Shown in pieces: positions 50,504-58,864 of a stretch of 64,000 nucleotides of DNA (its first letter is position 1; the number at the start of each line of letters is the position of its first letter). The stretch spans positions 15,948-79,947 of the forward strand of contig CAYVQU010000001.1 of the NCBI GenBank assembly GCA_964453155.1, read 5' to 3'. The DNA comes from CAYVQU01 sp964453155 (lineage in GTDB: Bacteria > Chloroflexota > Anaerolineae > Anaerolineales > UBA11858). Below the pieces are notes generated by a model. The model was not told the origin of the DNA. It made no database searches and saw nothing but the letters and a program-made list of their open reading frames with translations. A program made the translations under genes and the position numbers.

Positions 50504-52063
50504 ATGGTTGACACAATCGTAATTCTTGATTTTGGTTCCCAATATTCACAACTGATTGCCCGGCGGGTGCGCGAGCAACAGGTGTATTGTGAGTTATTGC
50601 CCTGGGACACTGCTCCTGAAAAAATTAGGGACCTAAAACCCAAAGGATTTATTCTCTCCGGTGGGCCCAACTCGGTCTATGAAGGGGGTGCGCCCCAAAT
50701 CCTACCATTTCTGCTTGAATCGAAATTGCCAATTTTAGGCATCTGCTATGGAATGCAGGCCCTCACGCATGCGCTAAATGGTAAGGTCGCACCATCGACC
50801 GAACGCGAATACGGTCCAGCCAATATTAGAACCTTGACCCCCAACGATTTGATCCCATCTGGAGAGCATCCGGTATGGATGTCACATGGAGATCGGATCG
50901 AAACTTTGCCACCGGGTTTTTCATCTTTTGCAGAATCCGACAACTCGCCTTTTGCAGCAATGGGAGATCCGACCCGCGGCTATTATGGCGTTCAGTTTCA
51001 CCCAGAAGTCCACCACACGCCTGGTGGTTCAGAAATGCTTCGGCGGTTTGTGACTAATATTTGCGAGGCACAACCGAATTGGACCCCAGAATCGATCATT
51101 GCCGAAAGTGTGGCGCGGATCAAGACTCAAGTTGGACCAGAGCGCGTACTCTCCGGCGTCAGTGGGGGAGTTGATTCGAGCGTTGCCACCGCTTTGGTCC
51201 ACCGCGCGATCGGCGATCAACTGGCAGCCGTTTTTGTTGATAACGGATTACTCCGCCTGGGCGAGGCCAGTCAGGTGGTTGAAACGTTTTCAAAAAACTT
51301 AGGTGTGAAACTTTACCCAGTAAATGCCGTAGAAGATTTTATGGAGGCCCTGGCGGACGTCACAGACCCGGAACGAAAACGCCAAATCATCGGCGAAAAA
51401 TTTATCCGGATTTTCGAAGCCCAAGCCCGAAAATTGGGTAAACCGCAATTCTTGGTACAGGGAACAATCTACCCCGACGTGGTTGAATCAAGTGCTCCCG
51501 ATCGTTCGAAAGCCCAACGGATCAAGAGTCACCATAACGTCGGCGGTTTACCGGAGGATATGGAGTTTGAGCTCGTTGAACCGCTCCGCTACCTATTCAA
51601 AGACGAAGTCCGGGCGGTCGGCGAAGCTTTAGGATTACCAACCGAAATGGTTTGGCGACAACCCTTCCCCGGGCCGGGTTTAGGCGTACGCTGTTTGGGT
51701 GAGATCACCTGGGATCGACTTGAAACCCTCCGGGCAGCCGACGCCATCTTCAGAGAAGAATTATCCGCGGCTGGTCAACTCCGCATGAAACATGAAGCCG
51801 GCTTAATTAGCGGGAGTGCCCAAGCCTTTGCGGTGCTGCTACCAGTCAAATCGGTCGGCGTCATGGGTGATCAACGTACCTACCAGGAAGTGGTCGCGTT
51901 GAGAGCGGTCACCACCGAGGACTTCATGACAGCCGATTGGTCTCGCCTGCCTTATGATTTATTAGCCCGAGTCGCTAACCGGATTGTAAATGAAGTCAAT
52001 GGCATCAATCGAGTCGTTTACGACATTACAAGTAAACCCCCGGGTACAATTGAATGGGAGTGA
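50504..52063 (+). CDS. guaA: GMP synthase (glutamine-hydrolysing)
   Basis: From the ATG at 50504 the protein has 519 residues. The N-terminal class I glutaminase has Cys in ILGICYGMQ near 82, and His and Glu in VQFHPEVHH near 168. The ATP-pyrophosphatase P-loop is SGGVDSS near 220, and the dimerisation part is at the C-terminus (DITSKPPGTIEWE, the family end). It converts XMP to GMP. No good Shine-Dalgarno precedes the ATG; a TTG 15 bases upstream is an alternative start. It follows xpt. Confidence 0.95.
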   Translation: MVDTIVILDFGSQYSQLIARRVREQQVYCELLPWDTAPEKIRDLKPKGFILSGGPNSVYEGGAPQILPFLLESKLPILGICYGMQALTHALNGKVAPSTEREYGPANIRTLTPNDLIPSGEHPVWMSHGDRIETLPPGFSSFAESDNSPFAAMGDPTRGYYGVQFHPEVHHTPGGSEMLRRFVTNICEAQPNWTPESIIAESVARIKTQVGPERVLSGVSGGVDSSVATALVHRAIGDQLAAVFVDNGLLRLGEASQVVETFSKNLGVKLYPVNAVEDFMEALADVTDPERKRQIIGEKFIRIFEAQARKLGKPQFLVQGTIYPDVVESSAPDRSKAQRIKSHHNVGGLPEDMEFELVEPLRYLFKDEVRAVGEALGLPTEMVWRQPFPGPGLGVRCLGEITWDRLETLRAADAIFREELSAAGQLRMKHEAGLISGSAQAFAVLLPVKSVGVMGDQRTYQEVVALRAVTTEDFMTADWSRLPYDLLARVANRIVNEVNGINRVVYDITSKPPGTIEWE

Positions 52064-52065
52064 GT

Positions 52066-52114
52066 GCTGTGCGGTTTGAACCTGTTTATTAACCAAGGGG
52101 CTGGTTCGCACAGC
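52066..52114. repeat. Hairpin behind guaA
   Basis: GCTGTGCG (52066-52073) pairs with CGCACAGC (52107-52114), with an AACC/GGTT extension across a bulge. It begins three bases after the guaA stop. Only a weak AT-rich stretch follows, so termination may be partial. Confidence 0.6.
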
Positions 52115-52258
52115 CTTAGCAAATTTTGGTTTGGGAAAATTTTTATGCTAAATATTTATCCGAAATTTGCAAATGATATGAGGTTTATTGGATGTATTTG
52201 ATGAAAACGGTGACAGGTAACTGACAACTGATCACTGGTATTACAAAAGGAGATTGCG

Positions 52259-53260
52259 ATGGATTTCGGTGAAGTATTAACCAATGCGTGGAAAATAATT
52301 TGGAAGTTTAAAGTCCTGTGGATTTTTGGCATCCTATCTAGTTGTGGACAAGGTGGCGGCGGCGGAGGGGGTGGCGGTGGTGGCAATTCGGGGGTTCAAT
52401 ATTCACCCAGTGAAGGTGAATTGCCCCCCTTTATGCGCGATTTCGTGTTTGGAATGGAACGCTTTTTCAACAACATAGAAGGCTGGCAAATTGCGCTATT
52501 CATCATCGGGATGATCGTCTTCATCTTGGTGTTGACTTTTATCTTCGCCGCGCTCAACACTGTGGGACGAATTGGATTAGTCCAAGGGACCATTGAAGCC
52601 GAAGCCGGGGCTGAAACCCTGACTTTCATGGGGCTTTTTGAACAAGGCAAACCCCTCTTCTGGCGAATCTTTGGGTTCAACTTATTAGTAGGATTAGCCA
52701 TTTTCTTGTTGGTTTTGATCTTTATGGTGCCCTTCATCCTCATTGGGGTGGTAACCATGGGAATTGGTATGTTGTGCTTGATCCCTTTGATCTGCATTCT
52801 GGTTCCGGTGGGTTGGCTAGCGGGTGTGGTGATCGAGCAGGCGAACATCGCCATTATCGTCGAAGACTTACCGATGCTAGCAGGTCTCCAGCGCGGTTGG
52901 GAAGTATTTCGAGCCAACCTCGGCAATATGATCGTCATGGCCTTGATATTGGTCTTAGGTGGCGGGGTGATCGGATTCGCGATGGCCCTCCCCATCATGT
53001 TCGCGATTGTGCCATTGATCATCGGGGGTGTCACCGCCGCCGCTGGCGAGGCTCCCATGTTCGCTGGGGGCGGGGCCATGGTTTCGCTCGTGTGTTGTGT
53101 TTCTTACCTGCCAGTACTGATCGTCTTAAGTGGTATTTTGCAAGCTTATATTAAATCCGCCTGGACGTTGACATACGTGCGCCTGGCAGCCGCAACAGAT
53201 TCTCAGCCAGATGTCTTCGATAGCGATGAGGTTGAATATCTCCCCGAAGAAGATCTATAA
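52259..53260 (+). CDS. Polytopic membrane protein with poly-Gly tract
   Basis: This 333-residue protein has AGGAG ahead of its ATG and five or six hydrophobic segments. The first 29 residues (MDFGEVLTNAWKIIWKFKVLWIFGILSS) are followed by an 11-Gly run at about 32-42, encoded by an almost pure GGN tract. The plan, with a long amphipathic N-terminus and a four-helix core, resembles DUF7544-like or glycerophosphodiester-phosphodiesterase membrane domains. The function is unknown. It is followed by a hairpin and a terminator before the FHA gene, so it is a separate unit. Confidence 0.75.
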   Translation: MDFGEVLTNAWKIIWKFKVLWIFGILSSCGQGGGGGGGGGGGNSGVQYSPSEGELPPFMRDFVFGMERFFNNIEGWQIALFIIGMIVFILVLTFIFAALNTVGRIGLVQGTIEAEAGAETLTFMGLFEQGKPLFWRIFGFNLLVGLAIFLLVLIFMVPFILIGVVTMGIGMLCLIPLICILVPVGWLAGVVIEQANIAIIVEDLPMLAGLQRGWEVFRANLGNMIVMALILVLGGGVIGFAMALPIMFAIVPLIIGGVTAAAGEAPMFAGGGAMVSLVCCVSYLPVLIVLSGILQAYIKSAWTLTYVRLAAATDSQPDVFDSDEVEYLPEEDL

Positions 53261-53280
53261 TTTGCAACAGTATCCTGACA

Positions 53281-53311
53281 TGTGAAGCGTGATAAGTAAT
53301 CACGCTTCACA
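53281..53311. repeat. 12-bp hairpin behind the poly-Gly membrane gene
   Basis: TGTGAAGCGTGA pairs perfectly with TCACGCTTCACA around a seven-base loop. It precedes the T-rich terminator at 53333. Confidence 0.75.
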
Positions 53312-53332
53312 CTTTCACACATTATTCTAGTT

Positions 53333-53357
53333 TCCCCCTCCAAGGGGGATTTTTTTT
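53333..53357 (+). terminator. Terminator of the poly-Gly membrane gene
   Basis: TCCCCCT pairs with AGGGGGA around a three-base loop, followed by eight T residues. It lies 73 bases after the stop codon. Confidence 0.88.
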
Positions 53358-53383
53358 GTTCGCTTCCGGTTTTATGCTAAAAT
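53356..53383 (+). promoter_or_regulatory. Promoter of the FHA gene, leaderless type
   Basis: TTGTTC (53356-53361) and TAAAAT (53378-53383) are separated by 16 bases. The ATG follows six bases after the -10 box, so the transcript would begin at or near the start codon. The -35 box overlaps the T run of the terminator before it. Confidence 0.55.
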
Positions 53384-53389
53384 CTAGCC

Positions 53390-55321
53390 ATGTTCGGCCT
53401 AAAAAGTAGAATCGCACTCATTTTTTGTGGGATTTTCTTCCTAACCTTAAGCGCCAGCGCTCAAACTGCCGGGAGCGCAATTTTAACCCCGCCTAATACT
53501 GACGAATTTCCACTCATCAGTTCATACCTCGAGGTTTATGATGCCGAGGGGAACTTTGTTCATAATCTCCAATCTGAAAACATCCAAATTACAGAAGATC
53601 AGCGCTTGATTTCTATTCAAAGTATCACTGAATTAGAAACTGGAGCTCAATTTGTGGTGGCATTAAATTTAGGACCGACATTTGCAATCCGAGATATTAA
53701 TGGTATCGCTCGCATTGACACCATACGACAAACTTTAACGAATTGGGCTGATAATCATACCGCTCATCAAGATGATCTCAGTTTCCTAACCAACGATGGG
53801 CCAGAATTCATTCACCTACCCAATTCTCGGCAATGGGCGGTAGGGCTAGAGTCTTACACTTCGGATCCGCGCGCAGCCATCCCCAGTCTTGATGTTTTAG
53901 TGCGGGCGATTGAGGTTGCGGCGGATCCTAACGCGGCGGTGGGGGTTGGTAAAGCTGTCCTACTCCTGACACCCCCACCTGATCGAGCTGGCACCGCAAC
54001 GCTCCAAAGCATCATCTCGCGGGCGAAAGAAGCCCGCGTACGGGTTTTTGTATGGATGATTTCATCTCCGGCCTATTTCACATCAGAGGGCGCTCTCCAA
54101 TTAGCCGAATTAGCCCAACAAACCGGGGGGAGATTTTTAGGGTATTCGGGCGATGAAAATTTACCGGATATCGAAAATTATTTAGAACCACTGCGATTTT
54201 TTTATACTCTGAATTACGAATCCCAAATTCGGAACGCCGACCCCCATCAAATTTCGCTTCGAATAAAGACGGATCAACTGGATATTGCAACGGAACCGAT
54301 TAACTTTGAGCTAGAAGTACTCCCGCCCAATCCAATTTTCCTAACACCTCCCATCAATATTGTCCGAGCAAATCGGGCCTCGTTAGGAGAGGCTTTTAAT
54401 GAAGAAACGAATTACACGCCCACGGAACAATTGGTAGATATTTTGATCGAATTTCCTGATGGGCGTCCGCGCGATTTGGTTCGGACTACATTATATGTCG
54501 ATGGGGAAATAGCCGCTGAAAATAAGGTTCCCCCATTTGATCAATTTTCATGGAATCTGAATAGCTACCTTACAAGTGGAGCTCACACCATCAAAGTTGA
54601 GGCCGAAGATTTGCTTGGGTTAAGTGGTGTCAGTATCGATAATACAGTTCAAATTACTATTCAGCAAACGCCGCAAAATGTTGTTTCCACCATTGCAAAA
54701 AATGCGCCCGTAATTGCGGGCTCGACGGTAGCCGTTACTGGGGGGATTTTGTTATTGGTCTTGGTTTTGCGCGGCCGGATACAACCCAAGCGATTTGGGC
54801 GTGGTCGTCGAAAAAAACTCCCCCAATCTTCTCAAGAGAGACAAATCCCAAATACCCCAACCGTTCAACTCCAACCTTTACCTGGCCGGGGACGATTTTC
54901 AAATTGGATGAATCGCTTCTCTTGGCCTCAACGCGGCAATATCTCTGACCATGGTATTGCTTATATGGAACCAATTTCCCCAGAAAATGGCCGGACTACA
55001 ATTGAGCGAATCGATATTACTTATGGTGAAATCGCTTTTGGGAAAAATCAACAACTTGCTACGCAAGCATTTAGTGATAATTCGGTTGATGATCTGCACG
55101 CTCGTATTCGAGTGAACGCTCAAGATGGAACAATGATTTTTGATGAAAATTCAACTGCGGGGACTTGGGTCAATTATCAGCCCATTTCAGTGGAAGGTGT
55201 TCAACTCTTCCATGGGGATATTATTCACTTTGGCCGGGTTGGATTTATATTCAAATTGAATGATTCCGCCCGAATTCCTAAACCCGTTATCATACCGCAG
55301 GAGCCTGGTTATGATTCCTAG
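53390..55321 (+). CDS. Exported VWA-like protein with cytoplasmic FHA domain
   Basis: This 643-residue protein has a signal peptide (to about Ala24), an extracytoplasmic part with a VWA-like fold (about 75-280), an Ig-like region (about 300-425), a membrane helix (about 437-460), a basic linker, and a C-terminal FHA domain (about 535-630, with GEIAFGKN and VDDLHARIRV). FHA domains bind phosphothreonine. The VWA region lacks the DxSxS metal site: the equivalent stretch reads ALNLGPTF. It could link an outside signal to phospho-proteins inside. It appears leaderless. Its end overlaps the PP2C gene by 11 bases. Confidence 0.85.
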   Translation: MFGLKSRIALIFCGIFFLTLSASAQTAGSAILTPPNTDEFPLISSYLEVYDAEGNFVHNLQSENIQITEDQRLISIQSITELETGAQFVVALNLGPTFAIRDINGIARIDTIRQTLTNWADNHTAHQDDLSFLTNDGPEFIHLPNSRQWAVGLESYTSDPRAAIPSLDVLVRAIEVAADPNAAVGVGKAVLLLTPPPDRAGTATLQSIISRAKEARVRVFVWMISSPAYFTSEGALQLAELAQQTGGRFLGYSGDENLPDIENYLEPLRFFYTLNYESQIRNADPHQISLRIKTDQLDIATEPINFELEVLPPNPIFLTPPINIVRANRASLGEAFNEETNYTPTEQLVDILIEFPDGRPRDLVRTTLYVDGEIAAENKVPPFDQFSWNLNSYLTSGAHTIKVEAEDLLGLSGVSIDNTVQITIQQTPQNVVSTIAKNAPVIAGSTVAVTGGILLLVLVLRGRIQPKRFGRGRRKKLPQSSQERQIPNTPTVQLQPLPGRGRFSNWMNRFSWPQRGNISDHGIAYMEPISPENGRTTIERIDITYGEIAFGKNQQLATQAFSDNSVDDLHARIRVNAQDGTMIFDENSTAGTWVNYQPISVEGVQLFHGDIIHFGRVGFIFKLNDSARIPKPVIIPQEPGYDS

Positions 55322-56414
55322 TGAACGATCTCATCTGTTCTTGGCAGCCACTACGCATCCTGGAATGAGTGGAAAAAATAACGAGGACAATTATGCTGTC
55401 TCAGCACATTGGGTGAATGAGAAGGATCGAATTCCATCGGTGCTGGCGATTGTAGCTGATGGCGTCGGTGGGCATCGGGCTGGCGAAGTTGCCTCTGAAA
55501 TTGCCACTGAAACCATCAGCCAAATCGTAAGTCAGAGTGACGCGGCAAACCCCGAAGAAATCTTAAAATTTGCCATTGTTCAGGCTGGTCAGGCGGTTAA
55601 TGAACAATCGGAAGCGAATGAAGGCCAACAAGGGATGGGATCCACTTGTGCTTGCGTGTGGGTAATTGGGGAGCAGCTATATACGGCTTCAGTAGGGGAT
55701 TCGCGAATTTATCTTGTTCGCGAAGGAAAAATTCGCCAGATCACGATTGATCATACTTGGGTGCAAGAGGCCATTGAGCATGGCATCATAACCCCGGATC
55801 AGGCCCGAAATCACCCGCGCGCGCATGTTATTCGTCGCTATCTTGGTTCCAAAAAACCAACTGAGCCTGATTTTCGGTTGCGCATGACATCTGAAGAGAC
55901 CGATGAAGAATCCTTAGCAAATCAGGGAATGGAATTAATTCCTGGTGATCAAATCTTGCTGTGCAGTGACGGTCTCACCGATCTCGTTGATGATCAAGAG
56001 ATACAAGATCTTCTTCAAACTAGAGATTTGCAAGATGCTCTCGACCACATGGTTCATATCGCTAATGGCCGCGGCGGGCACGATAACATCACAATTGTCA
56101 GTTTACAAGTTCCTGAAACCCAAGTGATGCCGGTCGTAAATGAGAAAACAAAATCAAAAAACGGGAAAAAAGTACGGTGGCAAACGCTGGTCGCTCTGGG
56201 ATTATTGCTCATCATCCTGACGGGTCTTAGTGTGGTCGTTTTTCTTTACTCATCTAGTCCGGTTTCCGTCCCTACGCCAACAGCGAGTATGACGCCAACC
56301 CAAACAGAACTTCCCACAGAAATCCCACCTTCTGAAACCAGCCTTCCAACAGCCACTTTGACATCCCCACCTCCGACGTTGACTCTGGAACCTAGTGACA
56401 CACCATCTCCATAA
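55311..56414 (+). CDS. PP2C-type Ser/Thr phosphatase with membrane anchor
   Basis: The start at 55311 has AGGAG seven bases ahead and lies inside the end of the FHA gene. The protein has 367 residues: a PP2C domain (1-265) with metal sites complete (KNNEDNY, VADGVGGHRAG, ASVGDSRIYL, CSDGLTDLV, GGHDNITIV), a basic stretch, a membrane helix (about 290-314), and a Pro/Thr/Ser-rich tail outside. It should remove phosphate from Ser/Thr of proteins at the membrane. Its kinase is not in the window. Neighbour proteins have FHA and pseudo-PP2C domains, so they probably act together. Confidence 0.93.
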   Translation: MIPSERSHLFLAATTHPGMSGKNNEDNYAVSAHWVNEKDRIPSVLAIVADGVGGHRAGEVASEIATETISQIVSQSDAANPEEILKFAIVQAGQAVNEQSEANEGQQGMGSTCACVWVIGEQLYTASVGDSRIYLVREGKIRQITIDHTWVQEAIEHGIITPDQARNHPRAHVIRRYLGSKKPTEPDFRLRMTSEETDEESLANQGMELIPGDQILLCSDGLTDLVDDQEIQDLLQTRDLQDALDHMVHIANGRGGHDNITIVSLQVPETQVMPVVNEKTKSKNGKKVRWQTLVALGLLLIILTGLSVVVFLYSSSPVSVPTPTASMTPTQTELPTEIPPSETSLPTATLTSPPPTLTLEPSDTPSP

Positions 56415-56444
56415 AAAAAGCGGTGCTCAATTGCGCCGCTTTTT
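56415..56444 (+). terminator. Bidirectional terminator between PP2C and pseudo-phosphatase genes
   Basis: A 12-bp stem (AAAAAGCGGTGC with GCGCCGCTTTTT, one wobble) starts right after the PP2C stop. T and A runs on both sides allow it to work on both strands. Confidence 0.88.
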
Positions 56445-56489
56445 AGTGAAGATTCAAAAAATTCGTTATCTTGCGGGCTCTAGCAAGAA

Positions 56490-58739
56490 TTACGGTAGGG
56501 GGGTTAAATATATCTGATTACCTAAAGCGATAAAAATTTGGTGATTGGGACTAACTGAAAAGGCAGTAATTTCTCCTTCGGGGAGGTTACTTTGAGGGCG
56601 ATATTGTTTTTGGTATGTTAACCGCATACTGAAATGGTAAATCGATCGAGATTCTGGGTCTAACAGGAATATGGAGGCATCTGGCGGGGGAGCGAATTGA
56701 ATTTCACGGAAACGGGTATCCTCAAAAATGGGCATCGTTTCCATAATTCCATCTTGCCGCCGTTTGTATTCAGCGGGATCAGTACACCGCGTCGGATAAC
56801 CAAAGGTACAGGTGGTTAAATGACCATCCTGATGGAGTAGGTAAAGCTCATCACGATTGACAGTAATATCGATCACATCACCCATCGGGGGAACATCCTC
56901 ATCAAAGAAGAATGTCGGTAATTCCGATAAACCATCTTGTTCCCAAAACACCCACACCGCATTCGTCATCGGATCCAGGATATACAAATTACCTGAATTG
57001 AGTACCAGCGCGGCAGGTGACCCCCAATTCATATCTGGGGGAGGCATTTGAAATGCCAGGGCTTCTGGGTTCCCAGGAATACATTGCAACAAATTCCCAT
57101 TGGCATCGATCCCCATAACATCGGCATTATTGGGATCATCAATGGGGAGTGCCACAATATCCACCAGCGGCCCGACAATCCAAGGCTTTTGAACCGGCTG
57201 ACAAACGAACTCGTCATCAAGAACATACCCTCGATCGGTGCGGGTTGCATGCAAGACGTGACCATTCGTCTCATTGAGCAGGTAGAGTTCGTTATCCGCT
57301 TTGGCCGCAACGATGCGTTTTATAACAACATCAGAAGGTAAATTCTCTAATAATACCGGCTGAAAATTTAGTCGTTGGACACCATCCAGCTGATCTAAAA
57401 CTGCCAAAGCATAATTACGCATGGCTTGAGAATCAGATGTAGTTTGGTAACTTTCCGCTTGATCTAAATAACCGATCACAGTTGTCCAACCCGCGCGCAA
57501 GTCAGCGGGGTCTTCTAATTGTAAGGCTTGTTCCGCGGCATAAGCGGCTTGTAAGTAATACTCTTCGAACATCCGCCCCTGGCCGCGTTTGAAATACACG
57601 GTGGCAGCAATCGAAACAACCATTAGCGGCACTGCGAATGCCATAAACACCATCCATTTCGTAGGAATGGTGAACAGAGACTCATCTGGAAGTAACCGCT
57701 TTGTAAACTCCCGACCCGATTTGGTGGCATGTTGCCAGGTTTCGCCAAAAGTCTTAAATATCTGTAACACCGCGGGCCCAATGATCCGTTTTCGGGAAGG
57801 TTTTTTCTTTTTTATTTCAGGTTCGATATCGGGGGACGGCGCGGCACTTTCAGATGGAATAGGATCCTTCTTTAGTGTTTTTTTTTCTTCAAGCGGGGTG
57901 TTTACATCGCTTTCGTTTGTGGTTTTTGCAGGAGATGCTGCCTCGACGTTTTTGGGGGCCGGTGCTTTTTTCCGTTGCGGTTTACTTTTTACTGCTGCAG
58001 TTTTAGCAGGATTTGTTCGTGGGCGAGATGTAATTGGTTCCGGCCGTAACACTCGTAATTTCCCTTCCCCTTCGCCAGCAGCCACCTGGATTACGCCAGC
58101 TTTGATTTCAGCATCCCGCGCTTGAATCAGCCGCACATGCATTTTCATCAAAGACAAACCACTTAGCTCACTAAGAAAGTCTTCAGTCCATGAGATCGGA
58201 GGTTGAGCAGAAATTAGGATCGCATCTTGAGGGTTGATCGCAACTTGATGATATTGAATAGTGGTCGCACGACTCATTCCCAACCCACGCCCGGCAATAT
58301 CGGGGTCGTGAAAGTGTTGCAAGCCACCTTTAGAGATCAAATATGTATGCGTTGAGCCACTTTGAGCTAAATACAAATGTTTGCCGCGCACAACTGCCAG
58401 GGTCGCCAGCCCCACCGACTGCATCCCCCGGCTGGCCCCGCGCATATTTCGCTCTAAAAGGTATTCATTTAGCCATTCTATTACGGTTCGCATAGCGGCG
58501 GTTGATGAACCAGGGGTTTTGAAATAGGCTTGAGCCAGGTGCCCCACCAACTTTGAGTACCCCTTGGGAGATAATGGCGCGGTCCCATCCAAGGCCAAAT
58601 GAATGACAAGCCGATCCAAAGCCCGTCCCCGCGAAGTTCGACGTGGGGGTTTAGCGGCAAATAAACCCGGAAGTTCGGGGTGGTCTTGGCCATCGACGCG
58701 GTTTAAGGGGAGTAAGATTAGATCCAAGGAGGTGGTCAT
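56490..58739 (-). CDS. Membrane protein with PP2C-like pseudo-phosphatase and propeller-like domain
   Basis: This 749-residue protein has an N-terminal PP2C-like fold (about 1-225), a Lys/Pro-rich linker (235-330), a membrane helix (about 365-388), and a long extracytoplasmic part that has repeating beta blades like a propeller (about 460-749). The PP2C motifs have lost their metal ligands: the GDSR site reads AQSGSTHTYL and the DG site reads LISAQPP. It is probably inactive and may bind phospho-proteins or PP2C itself. It is convergent with the active PP2C gene, with a shared terminator. No ribosome site is seen before the ATG. The outside domain may sense a ligand. Confidence 0.82.
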   Translation of the reverse strand: MTTSLDLILLPLNRVDGQDHPELPGLFAAKPPRRTSRGRALDRLVIHLALDGTAPLSPKGYSKLVGHLAQAYFKTPGSSTAAMRTVIEWLNEYLLERNMRGASRGMQSVGLATLAVVRGKHLYLAQSGSTHTYLISKGGLQHFHDPDIAGRGLGMSRATTIQYHQVAINPQDAILISAQPPISWTEDFLSELSGLSLMKMHVRLIQARDAEIKAGVIQVAAGEGEGKLRVLRPEPITSRPRTNPAKTAAVKSKPQRKKAPAPKNVEAASPAKTTNESDVNTPLEEKKTLKKDPIPSESAAPSPDIEPEIKKKKPSRKRIIGPAVLQIFKTFGETWQHATKSGREFTKRLLPDESLFTIPTKWMVFMAFAVPLMVVSIAATVYFKRGQGRMFEEYYLQAAYAAEQALQLEDPADLRAGWTTVIGYLDQAESYQTTSDSQAMRNYALAVLDQLDGVQRLNFQPVLLENLPSDVVIKRIVAAKADNELYLLNETNGHVLHATRTDRGYVLDDEFVCQPVQKPWIVGPLVDIVALPIDDPNNADVMGIDANGNLLQCIPGNPEALAFQMPPPDMNWGSPAALVLNSGNLYILDPMTNAVWVFWEQDGLSELPTFFFDEDVPPMGDVIDITVNRDELYLLHQDGHLTTCTFGYPTRCTDPAEYKRRQDGIMETMPIFEDTRFREIQFAPPPDASIFLLDPESRSIYHFSMRLTYQKQYRPQSNLPEGEITAFSVSPNHQIFIALGNQIYLTPLP

Positions 58740-58794
58740 AAAGGAGGTTTGTTAGAATTAATTTTGCAGATATTATCGAAATTACCGCAAAATA

Positions 58795-58825
58795 TTGATG
58801 TCCAACCACATTTTACCAGTATAAT
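58795..58825 (+). promoter_or_regulatory. Promoter of the acyltransferase gene
   Basis: TTGATG (58795-58800) and TATAAT (58820-58825) with a 19-base spacer. The leader would be about 33 bases and holds the ribosome site GGGAG at 58855-58859. Confidence 0.5.
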
Positions 58826-58864
58826 GGGCTTATCTGAACATAAATAGAACATTTGGGAGAAAAA

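Noticed and set aside
52396..53079. 227-codon frame antisense to the poly-Gly membrane gene
   Set aside because: Met/Pro/Lys-rich low-complexity product with no start signal; shadow of the hydrophobic codons on the other strand.
53650..54230. Active von Willebrand A domain in the FHA protein
   Set aside because: The DxSxS metal site is absent (ALNLGPTF at that place), so only a VWA-like fold is claimed.
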